From Dokdonella sp. (lineage in GTDB: Bacteria > Pseudomonadota > Gammaproteobacteria > Xanthomonadales > Rhodanobacteraceae): DNA of 64,000 nt. Positions 40,798 through 49,207 of the stretch are shown piece by piece. Both the position numbers and the translations under genes were made by a program. Location: the NCBI RefSeq assembly GCF_017744955.1, contig NZ_JAGIAG010000004.1:124001-188000 (forward strand), written 5' to 3'. The notes under the pieces are model-generated. The model did not search any database. It worked only from the letters and a program-made list of their open reading frames with translations, and had not been told where the DNA came from. How positions within the stretch are numbered: position 1 is the first letter of the stretch; each line of letters starts with the position of its first letter.

Positions 40798-40875
40798 TGG
40801 ATTCGCCACGCCGGCGCAATACGCGCTTCAAGCGCGCGGTCCAGCCTGCGCGCAACGTCCCCGCAGTCCGTGCGC

Positions 40876-42015
40876 ATGCGCATCGCGATCGTCACCGAAA
40901 CCTGGCCGCCCGAGATCAACGGCGTTGCGTTGACGGTGCAGGCGCTCGCGCGCGGACTGGCCGGGCTCGGCCACGCCATCGAACTGGTGCGCCCGCGCCA
41001 GCCCGAGAAGGCGGCCGAAACGGAACAGGGCTTCGAGCAGCTGCTGCTGCCGGGCGCCTCGCTGCCGCGCTACCCCGGTCTGCGCTTCGGCCTGCCGGCG
41101 CATCGCTCGCTGCACCGCCACTGGTCGGCGCAGCGCCCGGACGTGGTCTATATCGCCACCGAAGGCCCGCTCGGCCTGACCGCGCTCGGCGCGGCGCGCC
41201 GGCTCGGCATTGCCGCCTGCACCGGCTTCCACACGCGCTTCGACGATTTCGCCGGCCACTACGGCCTCGGCTTCCTGACGCCGGTCGTGTTCGCCTACCT
41301 GCGCCGCTTCCACAACCGCGCGGCGGCGACCCTGGTGCCGACGACGGAGCTGGCGACCTTCCTCGGCGAGCACGGCTTCCGCAACGTGCGCCTGCTGCGC
41401 CGCGCGGTCGACACCACGGTATTCGACCCCGCGCGCCGCGACGACGCCCTGCGCGCGGCCTGGGGCGCGGCGCCGGACGATCTGGTCGTCGTCCACGTCG
41501 GCCGCCTGGCGCCGGAAAAGAATCTCGACCTCGCCGTGCGCGCATTCCGCGCGATCCAGCAGCACCGGCCGCGCGCACGCTTCGTCGTCGTCGGCGACGG
41601 GCCGGCGCGCGCCGGCCTCGCCGCGCAGCATCCCGACCTGATCTTCGCCGGCGTGCACCGCGGCGAGGATCTCGGCCGCCACTACGCCTCGGGCGACCTG
41701 TTCCTGTTCCCGAGTCTGACCGAGACCTTCGGCAACGTGACGCTCGAAGCGCTCGCCAGCGGCGTGCCGGTGGTCGCGTTCGACTACGGCGCCGCGCACG
41801 AACACATCCACGAAGCGGACGCCGGCACGCGCGTCGCGCTCGGCGACGAGGCGGCCTTCGTCGCCGCGGCGAGCGATCTCGCCGAGCGCGTCGCGCTCGC
41901 GGCGGCACCGCTGCGCCGCGCCGCGCGCGACGCGGTGGCGACCTTGAGTCCGACCAGCGTGGCCACTCATTTCGCCGACCTGCTCGGCGACCTTGCGATG
42001 CGGAGGGCGGCATGA
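40876..42015 (+). CDS. GT4 family glycosyltransferase (SqdX/MgtA-like)
   Basis: A 379-residue retaining glycosyltransferase with two Rossmann domains. The N-terminal domain reads AIVTETWPPEINGVALTVQA and TEGPLGLTALGAARRLGIAA, then GFHTRFDDFAGHYGLGFL, as in sulfoquinovosyl-diacylglycerol synthase SqdX and GDP-mannose-dependent MgtA. The C-terminal donor domain holds VHVGRLAPEKNLDLAVRAF, VVVGDGPARAGL and the EX7E-type motif in TETFGNVTLEALASGVPVVA. ATG 40876 is used; GTG 40870 is two codons earlier. It is translationally coupled to a PAP2 phosphatase gene and divergent from pstC. A glycolipid product is plausible but unproven. Confidence 0.9.
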   Translation: MRIAIVTETWPPEINGVALTVQALARGLAGLGHAIELVRPRQPEKAAETEQGFEQLLLPGASLPRYPGLRFGLPAHRSLHRHWSAQRPDVVYIATEGPLGLTALGAARRLGIAACTGFHTRFDDFAGHYGLGFLTPVVFAYLRRFHNRAAATLVPTTELATFLGEHGFRNVRLLRRAVDTTVFDPARRDDALRAAWGAAPDDLVVVHVGRLAPEKNLDLAVRAFRAIQQHRPRARFVVVGDGPARAGLAAQHPDLIFAGVHRGEDLGRHYASGDLFLFPSLTETFGNVTLEALASGVPVVAFDYGAAHEHIHEADAGTRVALGDEAAFVAAASDLAERVALAAAPLRRAARDAVATLSPTSVATHFADLLGDLAMRRAA

Positions 42016-42557
42016 CGACCTGGCAGAGATTGGAAATCGGCAGCGGCGAACGCCGCCTGTGCCTGGCGATGAACCGCTGGGGCGCGCGCCGCGCGCTGAC
42101 GCGACTGTTCTGCGCGATCAGCCGGCTCGGCGACGGCGTGTTCTGGTACTGGCTGATGGCCCTGCTCGCCGCCTTCGGCGGCCTGCGCGGACTGCATGCG
42201 GCGATCCACATGGCGATCGTCGGCCTCGTCGCGGCCACGCTGTACCGCGTGCTGAAGCGCTGGACGCGCCGGCCGCGGCCGTTCCGCTCGCACGCGGACA
42301 TCACGCCCTACGTCGCGCCGCTGGACGAGTTCAGCTTCCCGTCCGGCCACACGCTGCACGCGGTCAGCTTCACGCTGATCGCGATCGCCTATGTTCCGCT
42401 GCTGGCGCCGCTGCTGATCGGCTTCACCGTGCTGGTGGCGATGTCGCGCGTGGTGCTCGGCATGCACTACCCGAGCGACGTGCTGGCGGCGACGCTGATC
42501 GGCGTCGCGCTGGCGCAGGTGTCGTGGGTGTTCGCACCGGCGGCGTGGATCGGCTGA
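42012..42557 (+). CDS. PAP2-type membrane phosphatase
   Basis: A 181-residue membrane protein overlapping the glycosyltransferase stop by four bases (ATGA). It has four to five hydrophobic spans and the three PAP2 catalytic motifs: KRWTRRPRP (KX6RP), FPSGHTLHAVS (PSGH) and SRVVLGMHYPSDVLAA (SRX5HX3D). Enzymes of this family remove phosphate from phosphatidic acid, phosphatidylglycerol phosphate or undecaprenyl diphosphate at the inner membrane. Coupling to a GT4 enzyme fits a route in which the phosphatase makes diacylglycerol for glycosylation (inference). Confidence 0.93.
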   Translation: MTTWQRLEIGSGERRLCLAMNRWGARRALTRLFCAISRLGDGVFWYWLMALLAAFGGLRGLHAAIHMAIVGLVAATLYRVLKRWTRRPRPFRSHADITPYVAPLDEFSFPSGHTLHAVSFTLIAIAYVPLLAPLLIGFTVLVAMSRVVLGMHYPSDVLAATLIGVALAQVSWVFAPAAWIG

Positions 42558-42587
42558 GGCCGATTCGACGTCCGCCGACGCGAGACG

Positions 42588-43475
42588 CTACAACCGCTCC
42601 AGCCTCGCCCGCGCGACCGCCGGCCGCTCCTGCGCGAACCAGTCGTTCGCATTGGCGACCTGCGCTTCGCGCTTGAACGCGTCGAGCGCGGCGAGGTCGA
42701 GTTCGGCGATGGTCCAGTCGGCGCCCTCGTCCGCGTGCGTCAGCACTCCGTCGGACGGGAAGCCGCGGTCGATCGGCGTGTAGATCGCCGCGCGGCCGCT
42801 GTTCACGTCGAGCGCCGGACTCCAGGGCGCGGTGCCGGCGGTGACCGCGCAGGCGACGTAGACCTGGTTCTCCAGCGCGCGCGCCTGGCAGCCGACGCGT
42901 ACGCGCGTCGCGCCGGCCTCGGTATCGGTGCAGCTCGGCACCAGGATCACGCGCGCGCCGGCCTCGACCTGGGCGCGTGCGTAGAGCGGGAATTCGACGT
43001 CGTAGCAGACGTCGATGCCGACGCGGCCGAACGCGGTGTCGAACACCTTCAGTTCGTCGCCCGGCTCGATCACGCCGGCCGCGCGCTCGAAACCGGTCAG
43101 GGTCAGCTTGTCCTGGAATGCGAGCTTCCCTTCCGGCGACACCAGGTGGGCGCGGTTGCGATAGCGACCGCCGCCGACGTCGAGCAGGAAGGTGCCGGCG
43201 ACCAGATGGATCGCGTGCTCGTGCGCCAGCCCGCGCGCGAGCGCGAGGAAGTCCTCGTGGCGCGCCTGCAATCCGGCCAGCGAGCGGGCGAAGTCCGCGC
43301 GCGTGGCGGCGTCGAGCGCTGCCGCGGCTTCGAGCGCGAGGTACTCGGGCAGCACGACGAACTCTGCGCCCGCCTGCGCCGCGGCGGCGACGCGCGAGGA
43401 GACGCGCTCGGCGAAGGCGGCGAAATCGCGCGGCTCGCCGATGCCGTACTGCGCGGCGGCGATCTTCAGTTTCAC
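42588..43475 (-). CDS. nitrilase-superfamily carbon-nitrogen hydrolase
   Basis: A 295-residue hydrolase. The Glu-Lys-Cys triad is complete: Glu44 (VVLPEYLAL), Lys123 (AFQDKLTLTGFE) and Cys157 (IDVCYDVEFPL). GTG 43475 is the start because it overlaps the stop of the upstream GNAT gene (GTGA). The family hydrolyses amides or nitriles (amidases, N-carbamoyl hydrolases, omega-amidases). The pairing of a nitrilase-like amidase with a GNAT-fold protein, here as two coupled genes, is known from fused family members. The substrate is unknown. Confidence 0.92.
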   Translation of the reverse strand: MKLKIAAAQYGIGEPRDFAAFAERVSSRVAAAAQAGAEFVVLPEYLALEAAAALDAATRADFARSLAGLQARHEDFLALARGLAHEHAIHLVAGTFLLDVGGGRYRNRAHLVSPEGKLAFQDKLTLTGFERAAGVIEPGDELKVFDTAFGRVGIDVCYDVEFPLYARAQVEAGARVILVPSCTDTEAGATRVRVGCQARALENQVYVACAVTAGTAPWSPALDVNSGRAAIYTPIDRGFPSDGVLTHADEGADWTIAELDLAALDAFKREAQVANANDWFAQERPAVARARLERL

Positions 43476-44068
43476 GTCGACTCCAGTTCGCGCAGCCAGA
43501 AGCGCAGGCGATGGCAGCTCGGCTCCTCGCGGTCGATCTCCTGCCATTCGAGCCGGCAGAACATGTCGTCCTGGCGCCGATAGCCGCGTTTGGTCCAGAA
43601 CGCGTCGTTGCCGCGGAAGCCGGCGGGCCGGCGCGCGTCGTCCTCGTCGCGCTCGACCGCGCAGAAGGCGGTCCGCGCGAAGCGGCCGAGCCGGCGCGCG
43701 TAGCCTTCGCGTTCGTCGAAGAAGCGATGACCGAGGCCGCGACCGCGGTAGTCGGCCAGCAGCACCGATTCGCCGAAATAGAACACGTCGGCGAGCGCGA
43801 TGCCGCGATCGAGAAACGGCTGCTGGAACGCCGCGGTCTCGTCGGTCAACGGAATGCCGGTCGAGGCGCCGACCACGCGCGCGCCGTCGAAGGCGAGCAC
43901 GAACAGGCTTTCCGGCGACTGCGCGTAGGTCGCCAGGTAGTTCTTCTCGTAGTCGCGGTCGCCGGCGTAGAGATACGGCCAGTCGCGGAACACCGCGATG
44001 CGCAGCTCGGCGACCGCGTCGAGGTACGGCGCGACTTCGGCGCCGGCGTACGTGTGCACGTCGATCAT
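43472..44068 (-). CDS. GNAT-family N-acetyltransferase
   Basis: A 198-residue GNAT-fold protein. The acetyl-CoA-binding motif A is VLLADYRGRGLGHRFFDER (R/Q-x-x-G-x-G/A), preceded by the strand VFYFGESVLL and followed by a motif B region (FAAR-like RFARTAFCAVER). The N-terminus (VAPYLDAVAELRIAVFRDWP) resembles acetyltransferases of small substrates. Its stop is coupled to the nitrilase-like gene, suggesting a joint pathway. It starts five bases before the stop of the flavoprotein gene upstream, so all three form one operon. Confidence 0.88.
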   Translation of the reverse strand: MIDVHTYAGAEVAPYLDAVAELRIAVFRDWPYLYAGDRDYEKNYLATYAQSPESLFVLAFDGARVVGASTGIPLTDETAAFQQPFLDRGIALADVFYFGESVLLADYRGRGLGHRFFDEREGYARRLGRFARTAFCAVERDEDDARRPAGFRGNDAFWTKRGYRRQDDMFCRLEWQEIDREEPSCHRLRFWLRELEST

Positions 44069-44072
44069 CCGG

Positions 44073-45341
44073 CTACGGTAGCGGCTCGTCCGGTGCCGCG
44101 CAAAGCGACGAACGGTCGCGCCCGGCCAGCCAGCGCGCCGCGCCTTCGCCGGCGATGCGTCCGCTGGCGAAGCAGGCGGTCAGCAGGTAGCCGCCGGTCG
44201 GCGCTTCCCAGTCGATCATCTCGCCGGCGACGAACACGCCGGGTCGTGCGCGCAGCATCAGCGCGTCGTCGAGCGCGTCGAAGCGCACGCCTCCGGCGGT
44301 GCTGATCGCCTCGTCGAGCGGGCGCGGACGCAGCAGCGTCAGCGGCAGCGATTTCAATGTCGCGGCGACACGCTCGGGGTTCTGCCAATCCTGCTTCGGC
44401 AGCGCTTCGTACAGCAGCCCGGCCTTGACGCCGTCGATGCCGGCGCGACGCCGCAGGTGCTCGCTGAAGGACCGCCCGGCACGTGGTGCGGCGAGATCAC
44501 GCGCGAGCCTGGCTGCGTCGCGGCCCGGCACCAGATCGAGCCGGATCGCAGTCGAGCCGTGGCGCGCGATCGCCTCGCGCAGGCCCGCGCCGAGCGCGTA
44601 GATCAGGCTGCCTTCGACGCCGTTCGCGCTGACCACGAATTCGCCCTGCCGGCGAACGACGGTGCCGTCGTCGTCACGCCATTCGAGCCGCACCGGCTTG
44701 ATCGGCGCGCCGGCGTGGCGCGATGCGAAGTGCGCGCTCCAGGCCACGTCGAAGCCGCAGTTCGCCGGCCGCAACGGCGCGAGTTCGATGCCGCGTTCCG
44801 CGAGCGCCCCGGTCCAGCTGCCGTCGGAGCCGAGCACCGGCCAGCTGCCACCGCCGAGCGCGAGCACGACCGCGTCGGCGCGTACGCGCCGCTCGCCCTC
44901 CTCGTGCGCGAAGCGCAATGCGCCGGTGTCGTCCCAGCCGAGCCAGCGATGGTTGACGTGGAAGCGCACGCCGCTCGCACGCAGGCGCCGCAGCCAGCCG
45001 CGCAGCAACGGCGCGGCCTTGAGGTCGCTCGGGAACACGCGGCCGGAACTGCCGACGAAGGTCTCCACGCCGAGTCCGCGCGCCCATTCGCGCAAGGCTT
45101 CGGCGTCGAAACGCGCGAGCCATCGTTCGACCTCGCGCGCGCGATCGCCGTAGCGCGAGACGAACGTGTCGAACGGATCGGAGTGCGTGAGGTTCAGGCC
45201 GCCCTTGCCGGCGATCAGGAACTTGCGCCCGACCGAGCCCATGCGATCGTACAGGTCGACCTCGGCGCCGAAGGCGCGCGCGGCTTCGGCCGCCATCAGT
45301 CCGGCCGGGCCGCCGCCGAGGATGTGTACTCGCGCACTCAT
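44073..45341 (-). CDS. HI0933/YhiN-family flavoprotein
   Basis: A 422-residue FAD-binding protein. The N-terminal dinucleotide motif is VHILGGGPAGLMAAEAAR, followed by RKFLIAGKGGLNLTHSDP, a hallmark of the HI0933/YhiN family. The middle reads VLALGGGSWPVLGSDGSW, and the C-terminus STAGGVRFDALDDALMLRAR and GEMIDWEAPTGGYLLTACFA closes the FAD site. The reaction is unknown; the family is annotated as putative NAD(P)/FAD-dependent oxidoreductases. It is the first gene of a three-gene unit with GNAT and nitrilase. Confidence 0.92.
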   Translation of the reverse strand: MSARVHILGGGPAGLMAAEAARAFGAEVDLYDRMGSVGRKFLIAGKGGLNLTHSDPFDTFVSRYGDRAREVERWLARFDAEALREWARGLGVETFVGSSGRVFPSDLKAAPLLRGWLRRLRASGVRFHVNHRWLGWDDTGALRFAHEEGERRVRADAVVLALGGGSWPVLGSDGSWTGALAERGIELAPLRPANCGFDVAWSAHFASRHAGAPIKPVRLEWRDDDGTVVRRQGEFVVSANGVEGSLIYALGAGLREAIARHGSTAIRLDLVPGRDAARLARDLAAPRAGRSFSEHLRRRAGIDGVKAGLLYEALPKQDWQNPERVAATLKSLPLTLLRPRPLDEAISTAGGVRFDALDDALMLRARPGVFVAGEMIDWEAPTGGYLLTACFASGRIAGEGAARWLAGRDRSSLCAAPDEPLP

Positions 45342-45434
45342 CGCCGAATGCCTTTTCGAGACGCCGCGAGTGGCCCGGAAAGCGGATCGCGATGACGCGC
45401 CGAGGGCGCTTGGTCGTCTCGAAGAAGCTTGAAC

Positions 45435-45480
45435 ACCGTCATCCCCGCGTTCGCGCGAAGGACGGGATCATTCGCGGCGC
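45435..45480. repeat. REP-like element, CGTCATTCCCGC family, copy 2
   Basis: Contains CGTCATCCCCGCGTTCGCGC followed by GAAGGACGGGATCATTCGCG. The order of blocks and the GATCATTCG tail match the copy at 36777-36830; the pairing is weaker because of mismatches and an insertion. It lies between the SnoaL-like gene and the flavoprotein gene. Confidence 0.65.
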
Positions 45481-45528
45481 TCTCCGAAGTTCCGTCCGCG
45501 GCCGATCCGGCACTCCACGCCGAAGAAC

Positions 45529-45939
45529 TCACCCACCGACCTGCGCGATCCAGTCCTGCAGGTTGTAGTAGTTCGTCACGCGCGCGATGCGGCCGTCGCG
45601 GATGTCGAAGAACGCACCGCCGGGCAGCACGTACTGCTGTCCGTTCGCCGCCGGCAGGCCTTCGTCGCTGGCCTTGTAGGTGCCGTGCACGACGTATTCG
45701 GCGGCGGCGCGGGAACCGTCCGGCGTGCTCGACACGACGATGTCGGTCAACCGCTCGGCGTAGCTGCGATTCATGCGCGCGAGGAAGGCGCGGAACGCCT
45801 CGCGCCCGCTCTCGCGCGGACCCTGGTTGAGGTCGTGCGCGACGTCGTCGCTGAGGTGGGCGAGCATGCTTTCCCAGTCGCCGCGATTGAACGCGGCGTA
45901 GTAGTTCTCGATCAGGGCGATCGTGTCTTGCGCGGACAT
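45529..45939 (-). CDS. SnoaL-like / ketosteroid isomerase-related protein
   Basis: A 136-residue NTF2-fold protein. The first helix and loop read ALIENYYAAFNRGDWESMLA, then LSDDVAHDLNQGPRESGREA and a central TYKASDEGLPAANGQQYVLP, closing with GGAFFDIRDGRIARVTNYYN. The pattern fits the small ketosteroid-isomerase-related group of the SnoaL superfamily. The substrate is unknown, and many members are ligand-binding rather than catalytic. It is read in the same direction as the 60-residue membrane protein and the DUF885 gene upstream. Confidence 0.85.
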   Translation of the reverse strand: MSAQDTIALIENYYAAFNRGDWESMLAHLSDDVAHDLNQGPRESGREAFRAFLARMNRSYAERLTDIVVSSTPDGSRAAAEYVVHGTYKASDEGLPAANGQQYVLPGGAFFDIRDGRIARVTNYYNLQDWIAQVGG

Positions 45940-45992
45940 GGCGGCTGCCTCGTCGGAATGGACCGGCCGCCATGGTAGCAACCGCGCCGCGC

Positions 45993-46175
45993 TCACCAGA
46001 ACAGGCGCGACACGTGCAGCGCGTGGAACGCCCAGTACAGACCGAACAGATTCCAGAACAGCTTCTTCAATCCGCGCGCGAAGAGCCACACGGCGGCGAG
46101 CACGAGCACGGCAGGCAGGTATTTGTCGACTTTTTCCTGCAGCGACGGCGACAGAGCCGGAATCGAGACGTTCAT
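45993..46175 (-). CDS. small membrane protein, 60 aa
   Basis: A 60-residue protein: a 19-residue polar start, a membrane span (YLPAVLVLAAVWLFARGL) and an aromatic second hydrophobic segment (LFWNLFGLYWAFHALHVSRL). The start codon directly follows a perfect 17-bp hairpin that contains the ribosome binding site GGGAGG in its 3' arm, so translation is probably controlled or depends on unfolding or ribosome passage. It lies between the DUF885 peptidase gene and the SnoaL-like gene. No family is recognised. Confidence 0.65.
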   Translation of the reverse strand: MNVSIPALSPSLQEKVDKYLPAVLVLAAVWLFARGLKKLFWNLFGLYWAFHALHVSRLFW

Positions 46176-46215
46176 GACGATCCTCCCGCACCTTCAGCGG
46201 TGCGGGAGGATCGTC
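46176..46215 (-). promoter_or_regulatory. 17-bp perfect hairpin sequestering a ribosome binding site
   Basis: On the minus-strand RNA the 5' arm GACGATCCTCCCGCACC (46215-46199) pairs perfectly with GGTGCGGGAGGATCGTC (46192-46176) around a 6-base loop. The base after the stem is the A of the ATG of the 60-residue gene. GGGAGG in the 3' arm is the only good ribosome binding site and is fully paired with CCTCCC. There is no T-tract for a classical terminator. Confidence 0.75.
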
Positions 46216-46271
46216 GCCGATGGCGGCGCGCGGGATCAGGAGCGACCGTCAGCGATCGCGCATGACGCCTG

Positions 46272-48092
46272 TCAGGTCCGCGACTGCTGCTCGATCCACT
46301 CCTGGATCACCCGCTCCAGCAAGGCCATCGGCAGCGCGCCGTGGGTCAGCACCTGGTCGTGGAAGTCACGCAGCGTGAACTTCGCGCCCAGCGCCTGCTT
46401 CGCCTTCTCGCGCAGCTCGAGGATCTTCAGCATGCCGGCCTTGTACGCCAGCGCCTGGCCCGGATCGACGAAGTAGCGTTCGATCTCGGCGGTGACGTCG
46501 CTCTCGGCCATGCCGGTGTTGTCCATCATGTACGCGATCGCTTGCTCGCGCGTCCAGCGCTTGTAGTGGATGCCGGAATCGACCACCAGGCGCACCGCGC
46601 GCATCATCTCGTCGCGCAGGCGGCCGAGGTCGTCGAGCGGGTCTTTCTCGAAGCCGAGCTCCCAGGCCAGCCGCTCGGCGTACAGCGCCCAGCCTTCCGC
46701 GTACGCGGTGAACGGCAGCACGCGGCGGAAGAACGGCACGCCCTTCAGCTCCTGCTGGATCGCGATCTGGAAGTGATGCCCGGGAATGCCTTCATGGTAC
46801 GCGAGCGTGCGCATGGCGAACTTCGGCGTCTCGGTGACGTCGCGCATGTTGGCGAAGAACACGCCGGGGCGCGAACCGTCGAACGCGCCCGGCTCGTAGT
46901 AGGCGCCGGGCGCGGTCTTCTCGGAGAACTCCGGCACCGCCTTCACCTGCACGCCGAGCTTGGGCCGCACGTCGAAGGCGTCGCCGAGGCCGGCGTTCAC
47001 CTCGTCGAGGATCGCCTGGTACTGCTTCAGCATCGCCGCCTTGCCTTCCGGCGTGTTCGGATAGGTCGCGTCGGGCATGCGCGCGAGCTGCTGCACGCGC
47101 GCGCCGATGGTGCCTTCGGCGAGGCCCTGGCCGCGCAGGATCGCGTCCATCTCGGCCGTGATGCGCTCGACCTCGGAGAGGCCGAGCGTGTGTACCTGCT
47201 CCGGCGTCATGTCGGTGGTGGTGTGCATGCGCACGCACCAGGCGTAGTAGGCCTCGCCGTCCGGCAGGCTCCAGGCGCCTTCGTTCTTCTGCGCCTTCGG
47301 CTTCAACGCGGTGAAGTAGTCGATCAGCGTCCGGTAGGCCGGATAGACGCTGTGCTCGATCGCGGTCTCGACGCGTCCGAGCAGCGCGTCGCGCGTGGCC
47401 TGCGGCATCGCCTCCGGCGCAATCTTGTCGAGCTTCTCCTTGAACGTCGCGTACAGCATGTTCTGCTTCGCCGGCACGCCGATGAAGCCGGTCATCTGCG
47501 CCAGCACGCCGTCGACGGTGAACTTCGGCGGCACCACGCCGCTGGCTTCGCGCTGCTTGAGGCCTTCGACCACCTGCGCGAACTTGGTCGGGAACAGGTC
47601 CAGGCGCGCGACGTAGGCCTTCGCCTCCGATTCGTTCTTGACCTGATGCGTCTCGGCCATGAAGTTCGGCAGGTTCGACTGTATGCCGGACATCTGGTTG
47701 ACCGGGAAGTCGTGGCGGCGGAAGCGGTCGCCCTCGACCTGGATCGTCAGGAAGTAGTCGAGCACGTCGTAGGACAGCCGGCCCTCGCGGTCGAGCGCGT
47801 CGCGGTCGTAGCGGTGCAGCGTCTCGACATCCGACTTAAGCATCGCCGCCATCGCGTCCTCGTGCGCCGGCGAGGCGTCGTCGAGCTTGCCGCTGTAGAA
47901 GTCGGCCCAGTCCGGCAGGATGCGCATGCCGCTCAGCATCTCCGGGCTCTGCAGCGCGAACTGGCCGAACACGCGCGCGTAGAACCAGTCGATCTTGTAC
48001 GGCTTGAAGTACCAGACGTGCACGAACAACAGCGCGCACAGCAGCACGCCGAGCAGGATCAGCCTGAACAGCCATTTGAATACGGTCCGCAT
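46272..48092 (-). CDS. DUF885 family membrane-anchored peptidase
   Basis: A 606-residue protein with an N-terminal membrane anchor (WLFRLILLGVLLCALLFVHV); ATG 48092 puts this segment at the start. The remainder is the helical DUF885 domain. The zinc-binding motif is AYHEGIPGHHFQIA, and a downstream glutamate lies in TAYAEGWALYAERLAWELG, the arrangement of thermolysin-like gluzincins (HEXXH-like plus E). The C-terminus reads YFVDPGQALAYKAGMLKILE. Members are predicted metallopeptidases related to M32 carboxypeptidases. Here the anchor would place it facing the periplasm. Confidence 0.9.
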   Translation of the reverse strand: MRTVFKWLFRLILLGVLLCALLFVHVWYFKPYKIDWFYARVFGQFALQSPEMLSGMRILPDWADFYSGKLDDASPAHEDAMAAMLKSDVETLHRYDRDALDREGRLSYDVLDYFLTIQVEGDRFRRHDFPVNQMSGIQSNLPNFMAETHQVKNESEAKAYVARLDLFPTKFAQVVEGLKQREASGVVPPKFTVDGVLAQMTGFIGVPAKQNMLYATFKEKLDKIAPEAMPQATRDALLGRVETAIEHSVYPAYRTLIDYFTALKPKAQKNEGAWSLPDGEAYYAWCVRMHTTTDMTPEQVHTLGLSEVERITAEMDAILRGQGLAEGTIGARVQQLARMPDATYPNTPEGKAAMLKQYQAILDEVNAGLGDAFDVRPKLGVQVKAVPEFSEKTAPGAYYEPGAFDGSRPGVFFANMRDVTETPKFAMRTLAYHEGIPGHHFQIAIQQELKGVPFFRRVLPFTAYAEGWALYAERLAWELGFEKDPLDDLGRLRDEMMRAVRLVVDSGIHYKRWTREQAIAYMMDNTGMAESDVTAEIERYFVDPGQALAYKAGMLKILELREKAKQALGAKFTLRDFHDQVLTHGALPMALLERVIQEWIEQQSRT

Positions 48093-48288
48093 GCCCGCCA
48101 CTCCCCCGGGGAAAGGCCGCAGCGTAGCGGCTCGCCGGAGCGCAGGCCATCGCGCAGAAGTCATGCACGCGGCGCCGTGGACGCGGCCCATGGGCGGTCG
48201 CCGACGCACGGCGTCGCCATTGCGATCGCACGGGATTCGCCACGACGGGCTTTACGCGGCGCGCGCCCGGTCCCAAGCTGCGCGCCTC

Positions 48289-49131
48289 ATGAACTACCGC
48301 CACGCCTTCCACGCCGGCAATTTCGCCGACGTCTTCAAGCACACCCTGCTGATCGGCCTGCTCGAGGCGCTGCGCGCCAAGCCGGCCGCGTTCTGCTACG
48401 TCGACACGCACGCCGGACGCGGCCTGTACGACCTGCGCGGCGAGGAGGCGACGCGCACCGGCGAAGCGGCGGACGGCGTGCACCGCCTGCTCGCCGCCGA
48501 CGCGCTGCCGGCGGCGTTGCGCGACTACGTGGAACGCGTGCGTGCGCTGGACGGCAACACCGCCGGCGAGATCGTCCGCTATCCCGGCTCGCCCCTGCTC
48601 GCGCGCACGCTGCTGCGCGAACAGGACCGCGCGATCCTGTGCGAACTGCAGGACGAGGAAGCCGCCGCGCTGCGCCAGGCCCTGCACGGCGACGCGCGCT
48701 GCGCGGTGCACCGACGCGACGGCTACGCCGCCTTGAAGGCGCTGCTGCCGCCGCCGCAGAAGCGCGGCCTGGTGCTGATCGATCCGCCGTTCGAGGCGCA
48801 GGGCGGCGAGTACGCGGCGATCCAGAACGCGCTCGGCGAGGCGTTCAAGCGCTGGCCGAACGCGATCTACGCGGTCTGGTATCCGATCAAGCGGCGCGAG
48901 GCGATCGTGCCGTTCCACCGCTGGCTGCGCGGCGCCGGCGCCGAGGTGCTGGTGGCCGAGCTGCTGATCCATCCGGACGACTCGCCGCTGCGCCTGAACG
49001 GCTGCGGCGCGACGATCGTCAACCCGCCGTGGCAGTTCGATCGCGCGATCGAGACCTGGCTGCCGACCGCGCAGCGCCTGCTCGCCGCCGAGGCCGGCGA
49101 ATCGCGCCTGGAATGGCTGCGACGCGACTGA
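48289..49131 (+). CDS. rlmJ: 23S rRNA (adenine-2030-N6)-methyltransferase RlmJ
   Basis: A 280-residue methyltransferase. The family opening is MNYRHAFHAGNFADVFKHTL; a SAM-binding segment follows around residue 40 (YVDTHAGRGLYDL), and the N6-adenine catalytic motif is IDPPFE. The later segments AVWYPIKRREAIVPF and GATIVNPPWQFD are typical of RlmJ (YhiR). It methylates A2030 in helix 72 of 23S rRNA in naked or early precursor RNA. It is a single gene divergent from DUF885. Confidence 0.96.
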   Translation: MNYRHAFHAGNFADVFKHTLLIGLLEALRAKPAAFCYVDTHAGRGLYDLRGEEATRTGEAADGVHRLLAADALPAALRDYVERVRALDGNTAGEIVRYPGSPLLARTLLREQDRAILCELQDEEAAALRQALHGDARCAVHRRDGYAALKALLPPPQKRGLVLIDPPFEAQGGEYAAIQNALGEAFKRWPNAIYAVWYPIKRREAIVPFHRWLRGAGAEVLVAELLIHPDDSPLRLNGCGATIVNPPWQFDRAIETWLPTAQRLLAAEAGESRLEWLRRD

Positions 49132-49207
49132 AGCGCCGCCGCGCCTGGCCTATGCATTTTTGTCGCGAATCGGTCATATTTGGCGGCTGGAACTTTCAGG
49201 TATTCCA

